64,000 nucleotides of DNA, taken from the NCBI GenBank assembly GCA_964557955.1, contig CAZLCS010000001.1, positions 248,001 to 312,000 on the forward strand, in the 5' to 3' direction. Origin of the DNA: JALOOX01 sp964557955 (GTDB lineage Bacteria > Desulfobacterota > Syntrophobacteria > Syntrophobacterales > Syntrophobacteraceae). Below the pieces are notes generated by a model. It saw nothing but the letters and a program-made list of their open reading frames with translations. It was not told where the DNA came from and ran no database searches. Shown here piece by piece: positions 8,229 through 17,338 of the stretch. The position numbers were made by a program, and so were the translations under genes. The number at the start of each line of letters is the position of its first letter. Position 1 is the first letter of the stretch.

Positions 8229-10520
8229 TCAGTCCAGGTCTTCTTTTTCCCCGCTGCTGTAACTCCGACTTCCTCCGAAGGTTCCCAGCCCTTGCAGATT
8301 GACTGTAAAAGCAATGCGATGGTCCTTCTCTTCTTTTTCGTACGCCACGCCGATGGCCCAGCACCCGTGATCATACCGAAAGCCATATCCATGGGCATAA
8401 AGGTGGTCCTGATCGATGGAATAATCGTGGTAGGTAAGCAGGTAAAAATTCCTGAAAAGTTTGATGTTTGTCCTGGCGATGATTTCGTCGACTAGCGATT
8501 CCCTTCGGTACTGGTAATCCACGCGCAGCCTGTGACCCAGGCCGCTGTTCAGAACCATGTAGAAGTCGTGAAGCTCCATGCTTCCACGATCCGGCGAAAA
8601 CTCGGCATCGTAGGAGAGGGTCACGAACTTCTTGGGTCTCACGTCCAGCCTGAACCCGATGTCGGTGACCCCTTTCTCTCGACTGCTTTCCAGGCGGACG
8701 TCGGGGTCGTTCACGGGAACCCGTTCGAAATTATAGCCGTGCAGGACCTGAAGTCGGGCTATCTCGTCATAGCTGATCTTCTCGTTGCCTTGTGCATCCG
8801 TTTTGACGGATTTGCCCGTCAAGAATGTCGAAAAGCCATATCGGATATCGTGGCGAGAGGGATCCTCGTCAAACCGATCGAACAGGGGAATGTCGCCTTC
8901 AATGGGTTCGGGGACGTACTCATAGAGGAACTCCGGGCGGATCGAGTGCTGGAATGCCTGATAAGATCCGACCTGCAATGGGTAAACTCGGTTCAGACGG
9001 CTGTTCATCTCGAGACGCAGATCCGTGAAGAACCGACCCTGGGAGGTGGCGGGCCGATCGGGCCTGTCTTCCTCCCAGTCGACCCAGTAGGAAGTCGCAC
9101 TCACCCCGACAGATGGCTCTACATTCAAAAACCTCTTGAGCTGGAGCGGCAGGTAAAGCCTGGGAGATGTCTCCAGGCGATTGGCACGGTCTCCCTCACG
9201 TCTCCAATAATTCGTGTAAGCGGTATTGAATGTAAAATAGAGGGGAAGATCGTCGATCCACTTGGGAATGACGCTGTAGGCAAGGGCCGGGATGCGCTGC
9301 AAGGTGAATTCGTCGATTTCCTTGTCCTGCTGATCCCAGTAACGGGTGTCCATGCTGATGAGACTCGATTCCAACCGTTTTTCCAGATAAAGACTGGATT
9401 CGCGGGCGAGGGTGTTCTCGTCATTGATGACTCCGCGCCCGAAGTGCTCCCGGAAAATCTTGTCCGAATAGTCGACTGAGGCCGATCCGCGTTCGAATTC
9501 CCGCAGGAAATTGCGGTCACTGACGAAGTCGAGGTCCAATTTCGCATCGATTTCCCAGGGTAATTCGAAAGAATGCCTCGATCTCAACCAGAATCGATCG
9601 CTACGAATGAATGGGTATTCCTGCTCCGCCAGGTGAGCCGGGTCGGCGTGGTCGTCCAGGTAGTTGAACATCCAGATCCCTTCTCCCCATGTTTCGTTGT
9701 TGATCCGGTATTCGATGCCGCCCATAAATCCGCGCTCTTCCATGTAGCGGCCGAAAAAGGTCGCATCCATGTCCTGGCGGATGGCCCAGTAAAACGGGAT
9801 TTCTCCCTGCAGACCGTTGAGATCGGAATATCCTCCCCAGGGAAGCAGGAAACCCGATTGCCTCTTGCGATTCAACGGAACGGCCACAACAGGCAGGTAG
9901 AGTACGGGCACTCTGCCAATCCAGAACGAGGTGTGTTTAGCCCATGCCGTCCCTTCGACGTTGATCTTCATGGTGCCGTAGCGGATCCTCCAATCTGCGC
10001 TCTGAGGATCGCAACCCGTCACGAAGCCGCTCTTGAGCTCGTACTCGGTTTCGCCCGTCTTCTGGATGTTCTCTCCCTGTGCGTAGAGCTGATTGGTGGC
10101 GAAATAGGTCAGTCCCCCATCAACCCATCCGGTCTCCTCATCCAGATTCCAGATCACGTGCTCCCCGCGGAGCCAGTCGTTTCCGTATTTCAGAAGCACG
10201 TTGCCCTTGAGCTCCACGACACGTTTGCCGGTGTCCAGCTCAGCCCAATCCGACTCGATGTAGCGTCTTCCCGAGATGATTCGAACATTGCCCTCAGCCT
10301 CATAGATCTTTCTATTCTGGTCGTATGACAGCCTTTCGGCATCGATGGTCCAGGTTCCGCGAGCCTCAGTGACAAGAGTGCCGGTGCCGACGTGGTCCTT
10401 CAAATCCTCCTCGGCCGCAGCAGATCCGAGCAAAACGACCGCAGACCACCCGATGAATATGATCACAAAGCCCAAGGTTGCGAGGGAATCCCGCAGGCGA
10501 GCTGAACGGATGCGAAGCAT
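8229..10520 (-). CDS. lptD: LPS-assembly outer-membrane protein LptD
   Basis: LptD is the outer-membrane barrel that inserts lipopolysaccharide into the outer leaflet. ATG at 10520 (763 aa) has a GGAAGGG site and gives a clean signal sequence: basic RIRSARLRD, hydrophobic core FVIIFIGWSAVVLL, cleavage near GSAAA-EED. Next comes an LptA-like N-domain with IDAERLSYDQNRKIYEAEGNV and the repeat pattern VELKGNVLLKYG. The remaining roughly 600 residues alternate aromatic strand ends typical of a 26-strand barrel, and include the conserved YLPVVAVPLNRKRQSGFLLP. The frame extends 46 codons further up, but those lack a signal peptide. Few cysteines are present, so the E. coli-type disulfide pattern is not evident. 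Confidence 0.93.
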   Translation of the reverse strand: MLRIRSARLRDSLATLGFVIIFIGWSAVVLLGSAAAEEDLKDHVGTGTLVTEARGTWTIDAERLSYDQNRKIYEAEGNVRIISGRRYIESDWAELDTGKRVVELKGNVLLKYGNDWLRGEHVIWNLDEETGWVDGGLTYFATNQLYAQGENIQKTGETEYELKSGFVTGCDPQSADWRIRYGTMKINVEGTAWAKHTSFWIGRVPVLYLPVVAVPLNRKRQSGFLLPWGGYSDLNGLQGEIPFYWAIRQDMDATFFGRYMEERGFMGGIEYRINNETWGEGIWMFNYLDDHADPAHLAEQEYPFIRSDRFWLRSRHSFELPWEIDAKLDLDFVSDRNFLREFERGSASVDYSDKIFREHFGRGVINDENTLARESSLYLEKRLESSLISMDTRYWDQQDKEIDEFTLQRIPALAYSVIPKWIDDLPLYFTFNTAYTNYWRREGDRANRLETSPRLYLPLQLKRFLNVEPSVGVSATSYWVDWEEDRPDRPATSQGRFFTDLRLEMNSRLNRVYPLQVGSYQAFQHSIRPEFLYEYVPEPIEGDIPLFDRFDEDPSRHDIRYGFSTFLTGKSVKTDAQGNEKISYDEIARLQVLHGYNFERVPVNDPDVRLESSREKGVTDIGFRLDVRPKKFVTLSYDAEFSPDRGSMELHDFYMVLNSGLGHRLRVDYQYRRESLVDEIIARTNIKLFRNFYLLTYHDYSIDQDHLYAHGYGFRYDHGCWAIGVAYEKEEKDHRIAFTVNLQGLGTFGGSRSYSSGEKEDLD

Positions 10521-10715
10521 GGTATCAATGCCCTTCCATTGATAGTGGCCGTTTATCCGGAGACCGGGCGCCTCGATTCGCAAGGCTGTCAGAGCACGAC
10601 CCACCAGCCGGTCCCAATCCCTTGATTGCAGAGTCCAGGCGAAAAGAAGACCGTGCATTCATGGGGCGGAACCTCCTCAACTTCTCTCCCGCCCCCCCGG
10701 GACTTCGCCCGTTAT

Positions 10716-12038
10716 TCATATGGCAAGGGTGTGCTCTCCAAAAAGCTCTTTCACTTCACCGGCGAAATACAGGGAGCCGGTGATGCAAATGGCATCGCCC
10801 GGTGCCGCCATGGCCCTGGCTTCGGCTATGGCCGCACTGGGATCACGAATGACATAATGCTTCTGAACGTATGGACGGGCCATCCGTTTGAGGGTCTCCG
10901 GCCGTTCCGCCCGAGCATAACGAGGCTGGGTGAAAATGGCCGTCTCAGCAAGGGGCAGCAGCCTTCTGAGAATCCCACGAGTGTCCTTGTCAGCCATGAT
11001 GCCGATGACCAGATGAAGCTTTTCGAAAGCGAAGCACGACTTGAGCGCCTCTCTCAGGCTCTCGGCACCGTGTGGGTTGTGGGCGCCGTCCAGAATGATG
11101 AGGGGGTTTTCCTGTAACACCTCAAGCCGCCCGGGCCAGCTCACCTGAAGCAGGCCTTCCCTGATGGCTCCGTCTTCCAAAATGAGAGTGTCCTGCGCCT
11201 CAAGCACCTCGAGAGCAGCCAGTGCCAAAGCCGCATTCTGATACTGATGGCTGCCTTTGAGGTTCAGCTCCAACATTCGATACCGCTGCTTCATCCCATG
11301 ATACTGGAATGAGCCATCGGGATTTCGGCGCACGCGGAACTGCGATCCCAAGCTGTAAAGTGGAGCATTGTGACCGAAGCAGGTGGCTTTCAAAATACCT
11401 TTTACCACCGGCTGCTTGACGCCTGTAATGAGTGGTATGCCGTCTTTGATGATCCCCGCCTTTTCACGGGCTATGGACGCGAGGCTGCTGCCCAGAAACT
11501 CCTGATGGTCATAGGATACGTTCGTGATGATACATGCCTCGGGCCGTATGACATTGGTCGCATCCAGCCTGCCCCCCATGCCCACTTCGATGACGGCCCA
11601 GTCCACCTGCTCCTCCATGAAGTACTGGAAGGCCATGGCTGTCACCATCTCAAAGAATGTGGGAGGCTCACTTTCGTCGAGCACGGAACGGACACGCTCG
11701 AACACCTCGAAGATACGGCCGATGGCTGCCTCCCTCTCGTCGATCCGAAATCTTTCCGTAAATCTCACGAGGTGAGGTGAGGTGTAAAGCCCGACTCTGA
11801 AGCCGTGATGCCGCAAAATGCTCGAAAGCATGGCGGCCGTGGATCCCTTACCATTAGTGCCCCCGACATGAATACACCTCAGGCGGTGTTCCGGATTTCC
11901 AAGGCGCGACAGTATCTTCTCCGTAGAATTCAAGCCGAATTTGATGCCATGCTTCTGCAAACCATAGAGGTAATCGATGGATGCCTTGTAGTGGTTCGGG
12001 ACCGAGCTCTCCATTTGTTTTCCCATACTCCATACCAC
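10716..12038 (-). CDS. folC: Bifunctional folylpolyglutamate synthase/dihydrofolate synthase
   Basis: A Mur-ligase-like enzyme that adds glutamate to dihydropteroate and to folates. The ATP loop GGTNGKGSTAAMLSSIL is followed by VGLYTSPHLVRFTERFRI, then VIEVGMGGRLDATNVI, ITNVSYDHQEFLGSSL and the C-domain LILDGAHNPHGAESLREAL. Length (up to 440 aa) fits. The start is uncertain: the frame begins with GTG at 12038, but ATG codons at 12026 and 12014 are also possible and none has a strong ribosome site. It lies between lptD and the hybrid kinase, separated by about 195 and 242 bp. Confidence 0.95.
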   Translation of the reverse strand: MVWSMGKQMESSVPNHYKASIDYLYGLQKHGIKFGLNSTEKILSRLGNPEHRLRCIHVGGTNGKGSTAAMLSSILRHHGFRVGLYTSPHLVRFTERFRIDEREAAIGRIFEVFERVRSVLDESEPPTFFEMVTAMAFQYFMEEQVDWAVIEVGMGGRLDATNVIRPEACIITNVSYDHQEFLGSSLASIAREKAGIIKDGIPLITGVKQPVVKGILKATCFGHNAPLYSLGSQFRVRRNPDGSFQYHGMKQRYRMLELNLKGSHQYQNAALALAALEVLEAQDTLILEDGAIREGLLQVSWPGRLEVLQENPLIILDGAHNPHGAESLREALKSCFAFEKLHLVIGIMADKDTRGILRRLLPLAETAIFTQPRYARAERPETLKRMARPYVQKHYVIRDPSAAIAEARAMAAPGDAICITGSLYFAGEVKELFGEHTLAI

Positions 12039-12280
12039 AATGATGATGCCGAGCTTCTGAGTATACCGGCCCTTTTAGCACACTTCATTCCGATGCGAAA
12101 TGTCTATGTGATGAACAAACAGAAGAGGAAAGAGGGCAGGGACCTCAGAAAATGGATGTTGTGGGAAAGGCACGGGGTGGTGAGGACCGATAGCTCCTCA
12201 CTCGCGGTTTGAAAAGCAACGGCCCAAGCCGGCGGCACGGCTTCCGGGCCACAGGGCGGAAAACCGAAAAAGGTCCTCGT

Positions 12281-14449
12281 TCAAACCACTTGAAGCATGG
12301 ATCTTGACCGCGAGGGCTCACTCGCAGAGGGGCACAGCAAACCGGCCACGGTCTCAAGAAGCCTGTCCCAGCTCAGGGGTTTGGATAAAACCTGATCAAC
12401 ACCGCTTGTCGTGAGATCATCCTCTTCGTATTGAGCTCCCCAGCCGGTGATCAGAATGACCGGTAGATGCGGATCCTTAGCCTTGGCCCTTTTGGCAATA
12501 TCCCATCCGCTCACCGACGGCATCCCGAGATCCGTCAGGACCAGGTCAAAATTCTCAGACTCGATGAGCTGCAAGGCTTCCTGCCCATCGTCCGTTGACG
12601 TGACCCGATGCCCTTTCAGGCGCAACATATCTCTCAAAATCTCCAGGATTTCCGTATCATCGTCGACGACCAGGAGCCTGAAGGAATCCGGTGCCGATTT
12701 GGCTTCGCAGGTCTCCACTGCCTTTGATGGAGGGGCTGCCTTCGGCAGGGAGATCACAAAAGTGGATCCATGGCCGGGAGTGCTTCGAACTCGAATCTCG
12801 CCATCGCTCCGGGCAATCAGGCTCCACGAGACACTGAGCCCAAGACCCGAATTGCCCACCCCCTTTGTGGTATAAAACGGGTCGAAAATCCTCCCCGAGA
12901 CTTCCTTGCTCATTCCAATCCCCGTATCTGAAACTTCCACGATGATCTGGTCCTCCCAAGGCTTGCATGAGAGAGTCATGACCCCACCTTCCGGCATGGC
13001 CTCAACGGAATTGAAAACCAGGTTCGTGAGCACCTCCCTCAGGTCCGAAGCACTGATGGAGGCGAAACAGGCGGGATGCAGATCCAGTTGAAATCGGATG
13101 TTCCGCCCCGAACGCTCCATGGCGTTCTTCCAACGTGGCCGCGTCAGCTCAATCACATCGGAGATGGCCTCGCCGACGTTGACCGCTGCAGGAAGCATCT
13201 GAGAATCCTTGGCCCGTTCGGTGAACTTCTGAAGCCTTCGAACGGTGTTCGCTCCGTCCTGGACCGCCTTCTCGATATTGTGCAGTCGCCTCTGGATCTC
13301 ATCGTCGTTTATGCTGGGGAGCATCAACTGGATATTCCCGAGAATCGCCATCAAAAGATTGTTGAAGTCGTGAGCCACTCCTCCCGCCATGATACCCAAT
13401 GCGGCCAGTTTTTCGGTCTGGATGAGCTTTTCCGCCAGAGAGTTACGCTTGGTCATGTCATGGATGACAAGCAGGAAACCGCTGGTGATTCCGGATTCAC
13501 CCGACAGACGCACGAGATTGACGTCGGCCTGGTAGGACTCTCCGTCCCGAGTCACCATGGACACGTCCGTGAGCTCCTGGGTCTGGGAAGTTGATGCCTG
13601 TTTCAGAAGCCCTTCAAAATCAGAAGGGTTGGCAAACAATATCGCCGGAGATCGCCCTATGAACTGGGATGCGTTGAGCCCATGATGCCGTTCGACACTC
13701 TGATTGACCTGTACGATGATCCCTTCGGCATCCAGGAGGCAGATACCCTGGGGGGTGCTTTTCATGGCCTGTTCAGGAAGTGGAGGACCTTGTGGCATCT
13801 CCGACAGATCGGGCTTCGCATGGGTCTTGCCGTTCTTGATGTCAGGCCCCAGGAGATTCTCCGAAAGGGAGGGCTTTGCGGGAGTCCGAGCCCCGCATAG
13901 AAAAAAACTGATGATCCGGCTGACGAGCTCCCAGTTTCTCCGTGCCTGATTCGAAAAGCGACGGGGATGAGCGGAGCTGATGTTAAGGACACCCAAATCG
14001 TAAAGGGGAAGGCATACCATGGAGACCGGTGTAACGGTCGCCCCGTTCTTGGGCGGAATGGGCTCGCTTGTACTGTTTTCCAGGAAATAGGGGGACTGCA
14101 TCTGATAGACGCGCCCCGCAATGCCCTCATTGGGGTTGAAGGACAAACTGGGGTTGTGATTCCTGGCACTTCCCCCCCCCAGCAGATCATCCAGACCGTA
14201 TGCAGCTTTGAGACACAAGTGCCGGGCGTTCGGATCCCATAAGACGATCGAACAGTTCTCGAAATCTGTTTCCTCAATGATGATACGGACAAGCTTGTCG
14301 TAGATCTGGTCGACCACCGGTTTCTCCGACTCAACGGTAAGCAGCTCAGCGAACCGCTGGATCATGCCAAGGAACCGATTCGACTCCTCGTCACGCTCCT
14401 GTGAATTCAGGAGACCTATTCGCAAAATCTTGCTCAATGTGTCATCCAT
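12281..14449 (-). CDS. Hybrid sensor histidine kinase: GAF, PAS, HisKA, HATPase, receiver
   Basis: A 722-residue soluble sensor. A GAF-like domain (about 25-185) is followed by a PAS domain (about 225-340). The HisKA box GIMAGGVAHDFNNLLMAILG carries H360, in the NtrB-like HDFNN form. The ATPase shows N box LTNLVFNSVEAMPEGG, G1 DTGIGMS, F box FDPFYTTK and G2 GNSGLGLSV. The C-terminal receiver (about 590-705) has the acidic pair VVDDD, phospho-acceptor D640 in LVLTDLGMP and K690 in VLSKPL. No transmembrane segment is seen. It starts ten bases after the stop of the HDOD gene, so the two are co-transcribed. No DNA-binding output regulator is adjacent; the input signal is unknown. Confidence 0.92.
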   Translation of the reverse strand: MDDTLSKILRIGLLNSQERDEESNRFLGMIQRFAELLTVESEKPVVDQIYDKLVRIIIEETDFENCSIVLWDPNARHLCLKAAYGLDDLLGGGSARNHNPSLSFNPNEGIAGRVYQMQSPYFLENSTSEPIPPKNGATVTPVSMVCLPLYDLGVLNISSAHPRRFSNQARRNWELVSRIISFFLCGARTPAKPSLSENLLGPDIKNGKTHAKPDLSEMPQGPPLPEQAMKSTPQGICLLDAEGIIVQVNQSVERHHGLNASQFIGRSPAILFANPSDFEGLLKQASTSQTQELTDVSMVTRDGESYQADVNLVRLSGESGITSGFLLVIHDMTKRNSLAEKLIQTEKLAALGIMAGGVAHDFNNLLMAILGNIQLMLPSINDDEIQRRLHNIEKAVQDGANTVRRLQKFTERAKDSQMLPAAVNVGEAISDVIELTRPRWKNAMERSGRNIRFQLDLHPACFASISASDLREVLTNLVFNSVEAMPEGGVMTLSCKPWEDQIIVEVSDTGIGMSKEVSGRIFDPFYTTKGVGNSGLGLSVSWSLIARSDGEIRVRSTPGHGSTFVISLPKAAPPSKAVETCEAKSAPDSFRLLVVDDDTEILEILRDMLRLKGHRVTSTDDGQEALQLIESENFDLVLTDLGMPSVSGWDIAKRAKAKDPHLPVILITGWGAQYEEDDLTTSGVDQVLSKPLSWDRLLETVAGLLCPSASEPSRSRSMLQVV

Positions 14450-14459
14450 GAGTGCTCCG

Positions 14460-15320
14460 TCATCTCAGCAAAGTCCAAAGCTGATCTACTTCAGCCCATA
14501 TATCCTGCAGCTTCCTGCGGGATGCCTCCCATTCGGTCTCCGGGATGAAAAGGTCCCTGCGATAACCAGAGGTGATCTCGTCATCGAGCAGGTCGGGCCT
14601 CTCTTTGCTGTTGACCAGGATGTTGGCGAGGGCCACAAGCTTCACTTCGGCTTTGAAAGCCGGGCTCTTCTCCGGGAAATGGTGAAATTCCATAACCATT
14701 TGGAATACCTCGGGCAGATTCCAGCGAGTCGCAAGCCACTTACCCACCACCGTGTGAGTCAACCCATACTGAAGCTCAGCGTACCACAATGGAATCGTTC
14801 CTTTTCGAGACAGTCTCCAGATGGCCCGGTAATGATCCTGAAGGGAGGACGCCATGGCAACTCGTCCCAGATCGTGAAACAGCGCAAGGATATAGGCTTT
14901 TTCAGGGCTGACCCACGGTCTCGTGCGAGCCATTTCACTGGCTACTCGAGCGGTGGCCAGGGAATGCTTCCAGAGCCTTTCTCTCTCCTGCGGTTCAATG
15001 GAATTCTGAGTCGAGCACATATCCATCAGGAGGGCGCAAAGACAAAGGGATTTAACCTGCTCGAACCCGATCAGGATCATCGCCTTGGCAAGGGTTGGCA
15101 CGTTCCCCCTCATGCCATAATAAGTGGAGTTCGCAACCCGAAGGATTCTTGCGGACAACGACTGGTCGTATCGAATGAGGCTCTCCATTTCCTCTGGTGA
15201 GGCTACCTCATCATGGATGATCTCGACGAGTCGTTGGAGCGACCCTGAAAGGGAAGGCAGGTCGCGAATTCGGGCAATTCTGCGTCGGACTTCCTGTTCG
15301 TTGGGAGAACAAGTGGACAT
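14460..15320 (-). CDS. HDOD domain signalling protein
   Basis: A 286-residue protein of HDOD type, a degenerate relative of HD phosphohydrolases found in signalling proteins. Evidence: RIRDLPSLSGSLQRLVEII at the N-terminus, SARILRVANSTYYGMRG, then TLAKAMILIGFEQVKSLCL, LWKHSLATARVASEMA, and ALFHDLGRVAMA. The last two retain a His and an HD pair, so some metal binding may remain. It is the first gene of a two-gene operon with the hybrid kinase ten bases downstream and likely acts in the same pathway. HDOD proteins often have a receiver or GGDEF partner; the receiver here is in the kinase. Confidence 0.88.
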   Translation of the reverse strand: MSTCSPNEQEVRRRIARIRDLPSLSGSLQRLVEIIHDEVASPEEMESLIRYDQSLSARILRVANSTYYGMRGNVPTLAKAMILIGFEQVKSLCLCALLMDMCSTQNSIEPQERERLWKHSLATARVASEMARTRPWVSPEKAYILALFHDLGRVAMASSLQDHYRAIWRLSRKGTIPLWYAELQYGLTHTVVGKWLATRWNLPEVFQMVMEFHHFPEKSPAFKAEVKLVALANILVNSKERPDLLDDEITSGYRRDLFIPETEWEASRRKLQDIWAEVDQLWTLLR

Positions 15321-15756
15321 CTGTGTCAGTGGCCCCCGGAGGACATACCTCTGTAGAGAATTTCAACCACCCAAAATCAGTTTCAAATCATCTCGCAGCT
15401 CGGTATCCACATAGGTCGGCAGGAATATAATAAACATCAAAACGTTTCTGATTTCTATGACAATATTGTTACATCTTCGTGACAGGCTCCCATCCAAATT
15501 CCATTGAGTGCGAGAATCAGCATCCTTTCTTCCACACGCCCCCCACACATCGCGGCGCAGAATCAGCACTGGTCAATGGATTGGGTAACAGGGGAACACA
15601 GCCGATTGATATCACACATCAAACATTGAGCTCCTCGCCAGACATTCCTGTACGGGCACCCTGCAATGCCTTCGGGGATCCCGTCCACGGATTGTCCCAC
15701 GAGTTTTGGAAGTCGTCTCAATGCAGCCTGAGGGTTTGAAAAAAATAAACTTATTA

Positions 15757-15785
15757 ATTATAGCCCCATAAGGACGCTAGCACAA
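15757..15785 (-). promoter_or_regulatory. Sigma-70 promoter, probable start of the HDOD/kinase transcript
   Basis: On the minus strand, TTGTGC (15785-15780), a 17-base spacer and a perfect TATAAT (15762-15757) inside an AT-rich stretch. The next gene on this strand is the HDOD gene, whose ATG at 15320 is about 430 bases on, so the leader would be unusually long or a small RNA lies between. Confidence 0.55.
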
Positions 15786-15907
15786 AGAATCATGCAAGTC
15801 GATAATTTTTTGACACATAAACCATCACGTCAGAGGCATCCGGTTCCCGGCTTTTCAATTCATTATGGAAAGAATAACCCCCAAAGATTCAGGGAATTGC
15901 TGCTCTG

Positions 15908-16012
15908 TCAGGACTTGACGGCAATGGGCACGCGTCTGTCGAGTGCATTGGCAAAGTCATGAAGAAAACGCGGATCATCAAGAGAAGAACTCAGTTTCGT
16001 CGGCTCCGTCAA
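15908..16012 (-). CDS. Possible 34-codon small ORF after the paaK-like gene
   Basis: In the same frame as the upstream paaK-like gene and seven codons after its stop, TTG at 16012 opens a frame ending at 15908. A CCAGGAA site lies just before it. The peptide (MTEPTKLSSSLDDPRFLHD... ending RRVPIAVKS) has balanced composition and no rare pattern. It could be a real small protein or the former C-terminal extension of the paaK-like protein. I recognise no family. Confidence 0.25.
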   Translation of the reverse strand: MTEPTKLSSSLDDPRFLHDFANALDRRVPIAVKS

Positions 16013-16030
16013 ATTCCTGGCCCTGCCCCC

Positions 16031-17335
16031 TCAGTGATCCTGACGCAAGTCTTCGATGTGGTCCATTGAAATAACCGTCTTGAAGGAACCAGGTTCCTTG
16101 AACTGGATCCGAACCGGCACTCCCAGTTCCGTAGCAAGTTCTGAACCTAATCGCAGAGAGGTCTGCTCCATCTCCTTGATTTCGTCAGAGAAGATGACGC
16201 TGTCCACACCAAGCCACACTTCGAGATAGTCCCGCCTCTGCGTCTCGCGAACACGAAAGCGACACTTCTCGGGCTCATGACCCAGGATGCGCTGAATGTG
16301 TGTCCGAACCTGCTGCTGATGTATCTTGACACCGCGGATGACGACCGCTTCGTCCGTACGCTCCCTCAGCCATTCCATTCTCCTGAAAGTGCGCCCACAT
16401 TCGCATGAACCGGTCATCAGGCGAACCTTGTCACCGGTCCGGTACCGTACCAGTGGAAAAGCCCGTGTCGTGAGCGTCGTCAGCACCAGTTCACCCGGCG
16501 TACCGTCCTCGACACAAATCCCGCTTTCAGGGTCGATGACCTCCGCCAGGAAGTGATCTTCACTCAGATGCAGGCCGGCCCGTTCATCACATTCGAAAGC
16601 CAGAGCAGGTCCGGGTACTTCGCTCAGACCGTAGTGAGACCAGGCTCGGACATGCAATCGCTCTTCCAGTTGACTGGACATGTCCCGATTTGGAGCTTCT
16701 CCCACCAGGATCAGGGTTTTCAGAGCCAGAGCATTGGGGTTCAGGTTGGCCTGGAACAACAGATGCGTCAACTCAGCTGCCGCCGACGCCGAAGTGACCA
16801 AAACCGATGTCCTGTAATCCTTCAGGATCATGAGCTGTTTTTCAGGAGGCAGAATCGTCAGAGGAATAACACTGGCCTCGATGGCCTCGGCACCGTCCTT
16901 GTATTCACGTCCCCAATTGGTCAGCCCAACATCCAGGTGGATTTGCAGGATATCCAGGCCCGAGACGCTGGCTGCGGTAAGGGCCCTGGCGACCATCTCA
17001 TGCCAGACGGCGAGATCCTGCTTTGTGTACCCACTGACCACGGGATTGAGGGAGCTTCCCTGAGCGGTGTGGATACGCACCACGTCACGGAGGGGGACGG
17101 CAAACAATCCGTAAGGGTAATGCTCGCTCAGATGACGTCGATGCGTAAATGGAACATGGGCCAGGTCCGACAAATTCTCTATCTGCAGAGGATCGACTCG
17201 ATTCTCCATGAACTGATTGCGGTAGAATGGGACGTTTTTGTACGCGCGGTTCAGGGTGCTCTGGAGCCGCTCCAGCTGTTGCTGAGCCCGTTCCTCCAAG
17301 TCAAGACACTCGACGCCAGGATTCCTTATGGGCAT
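16031..17335 (-). CDS. Divergent phenylacetate-CoA ligase paralogue lacking the ATP loop
   Basis: A 434-residue member of the PaaK branch of adenylate-forming enzymes. The scaffold is clear: NRAYKNVPFYRNQF, SEHYPYGLFAVPLRDVVRIH, WSHYGLSEVPGPALAFEC and FPLVRYRTGDKVRL. However the A3 phosphate loop, ASSGTTGKPTVVGYT in the paralogue at 22830-24131, reads TAQGSSLNPVVSGYT here (residues 90-104). The GTTGK core is lost. A lysine remains at the C-terminal position (GSFKTVI). A CECG motif (SCECGRTF) survives. It is the last large gene of the liv operon, three bases after livF. It may be a non-adenylating binding protein or a slow ligase. Function unknown. Confidence 0.82.
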   Translation of the reverse strand: MPIRNPGVECLDLEERAQQQLERLQSTLNRAYKNVPFYRNQFMENRVDPLQIENLSDLAHVPFTHRRHLSEHYPYGLFAVPLRDVVRIHTAQGSSLNPVVSGYTKQDLAVWHEMVARALTAASVSGLDILQIHLDVGLTNWGREYKDGAEAIEASVIPLTILPPEKQLMILKDYRTSVLVTSASAAAELTHLLFQANLNPNALALKTLILVGEAPNRDMSSQLEERLHVRAWSHYGLSEVPGPALAFECDERAGLHLSEDHFLAEVIDPESGICVEDGTPGELVLTTLTTRAFPLVRYRTGDKVRLMTGSCECGRTFRRMEWLRERTDEAVVIRGVKIHQQQVRTHIQRILGHEPEKCRFRVRETQRRDYLEVWLGVDSVIFSDEIKEMEQTSLRLGSELATELGVPVRIQFKEPGSFKTVISMDHIEDLRQDH

Positions 17336-17338
17336 TGT

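Larger units (their letters stand above)
15321..16030. other. Intergenic region of 710 bp
   Basis: This separates the divergent transcription context of the HDOD operon from the end of the paaK/liv operon, all on the minus strand. It contains an AT-rich core (15735-15850) with a strong minus-strand promoter, and a possible 34-codon frame at 15908-16012. No RNA family is recognised. The roughly 430 bases between the promoter and the HDOD start have no clear gene. Confidence 0.6.
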
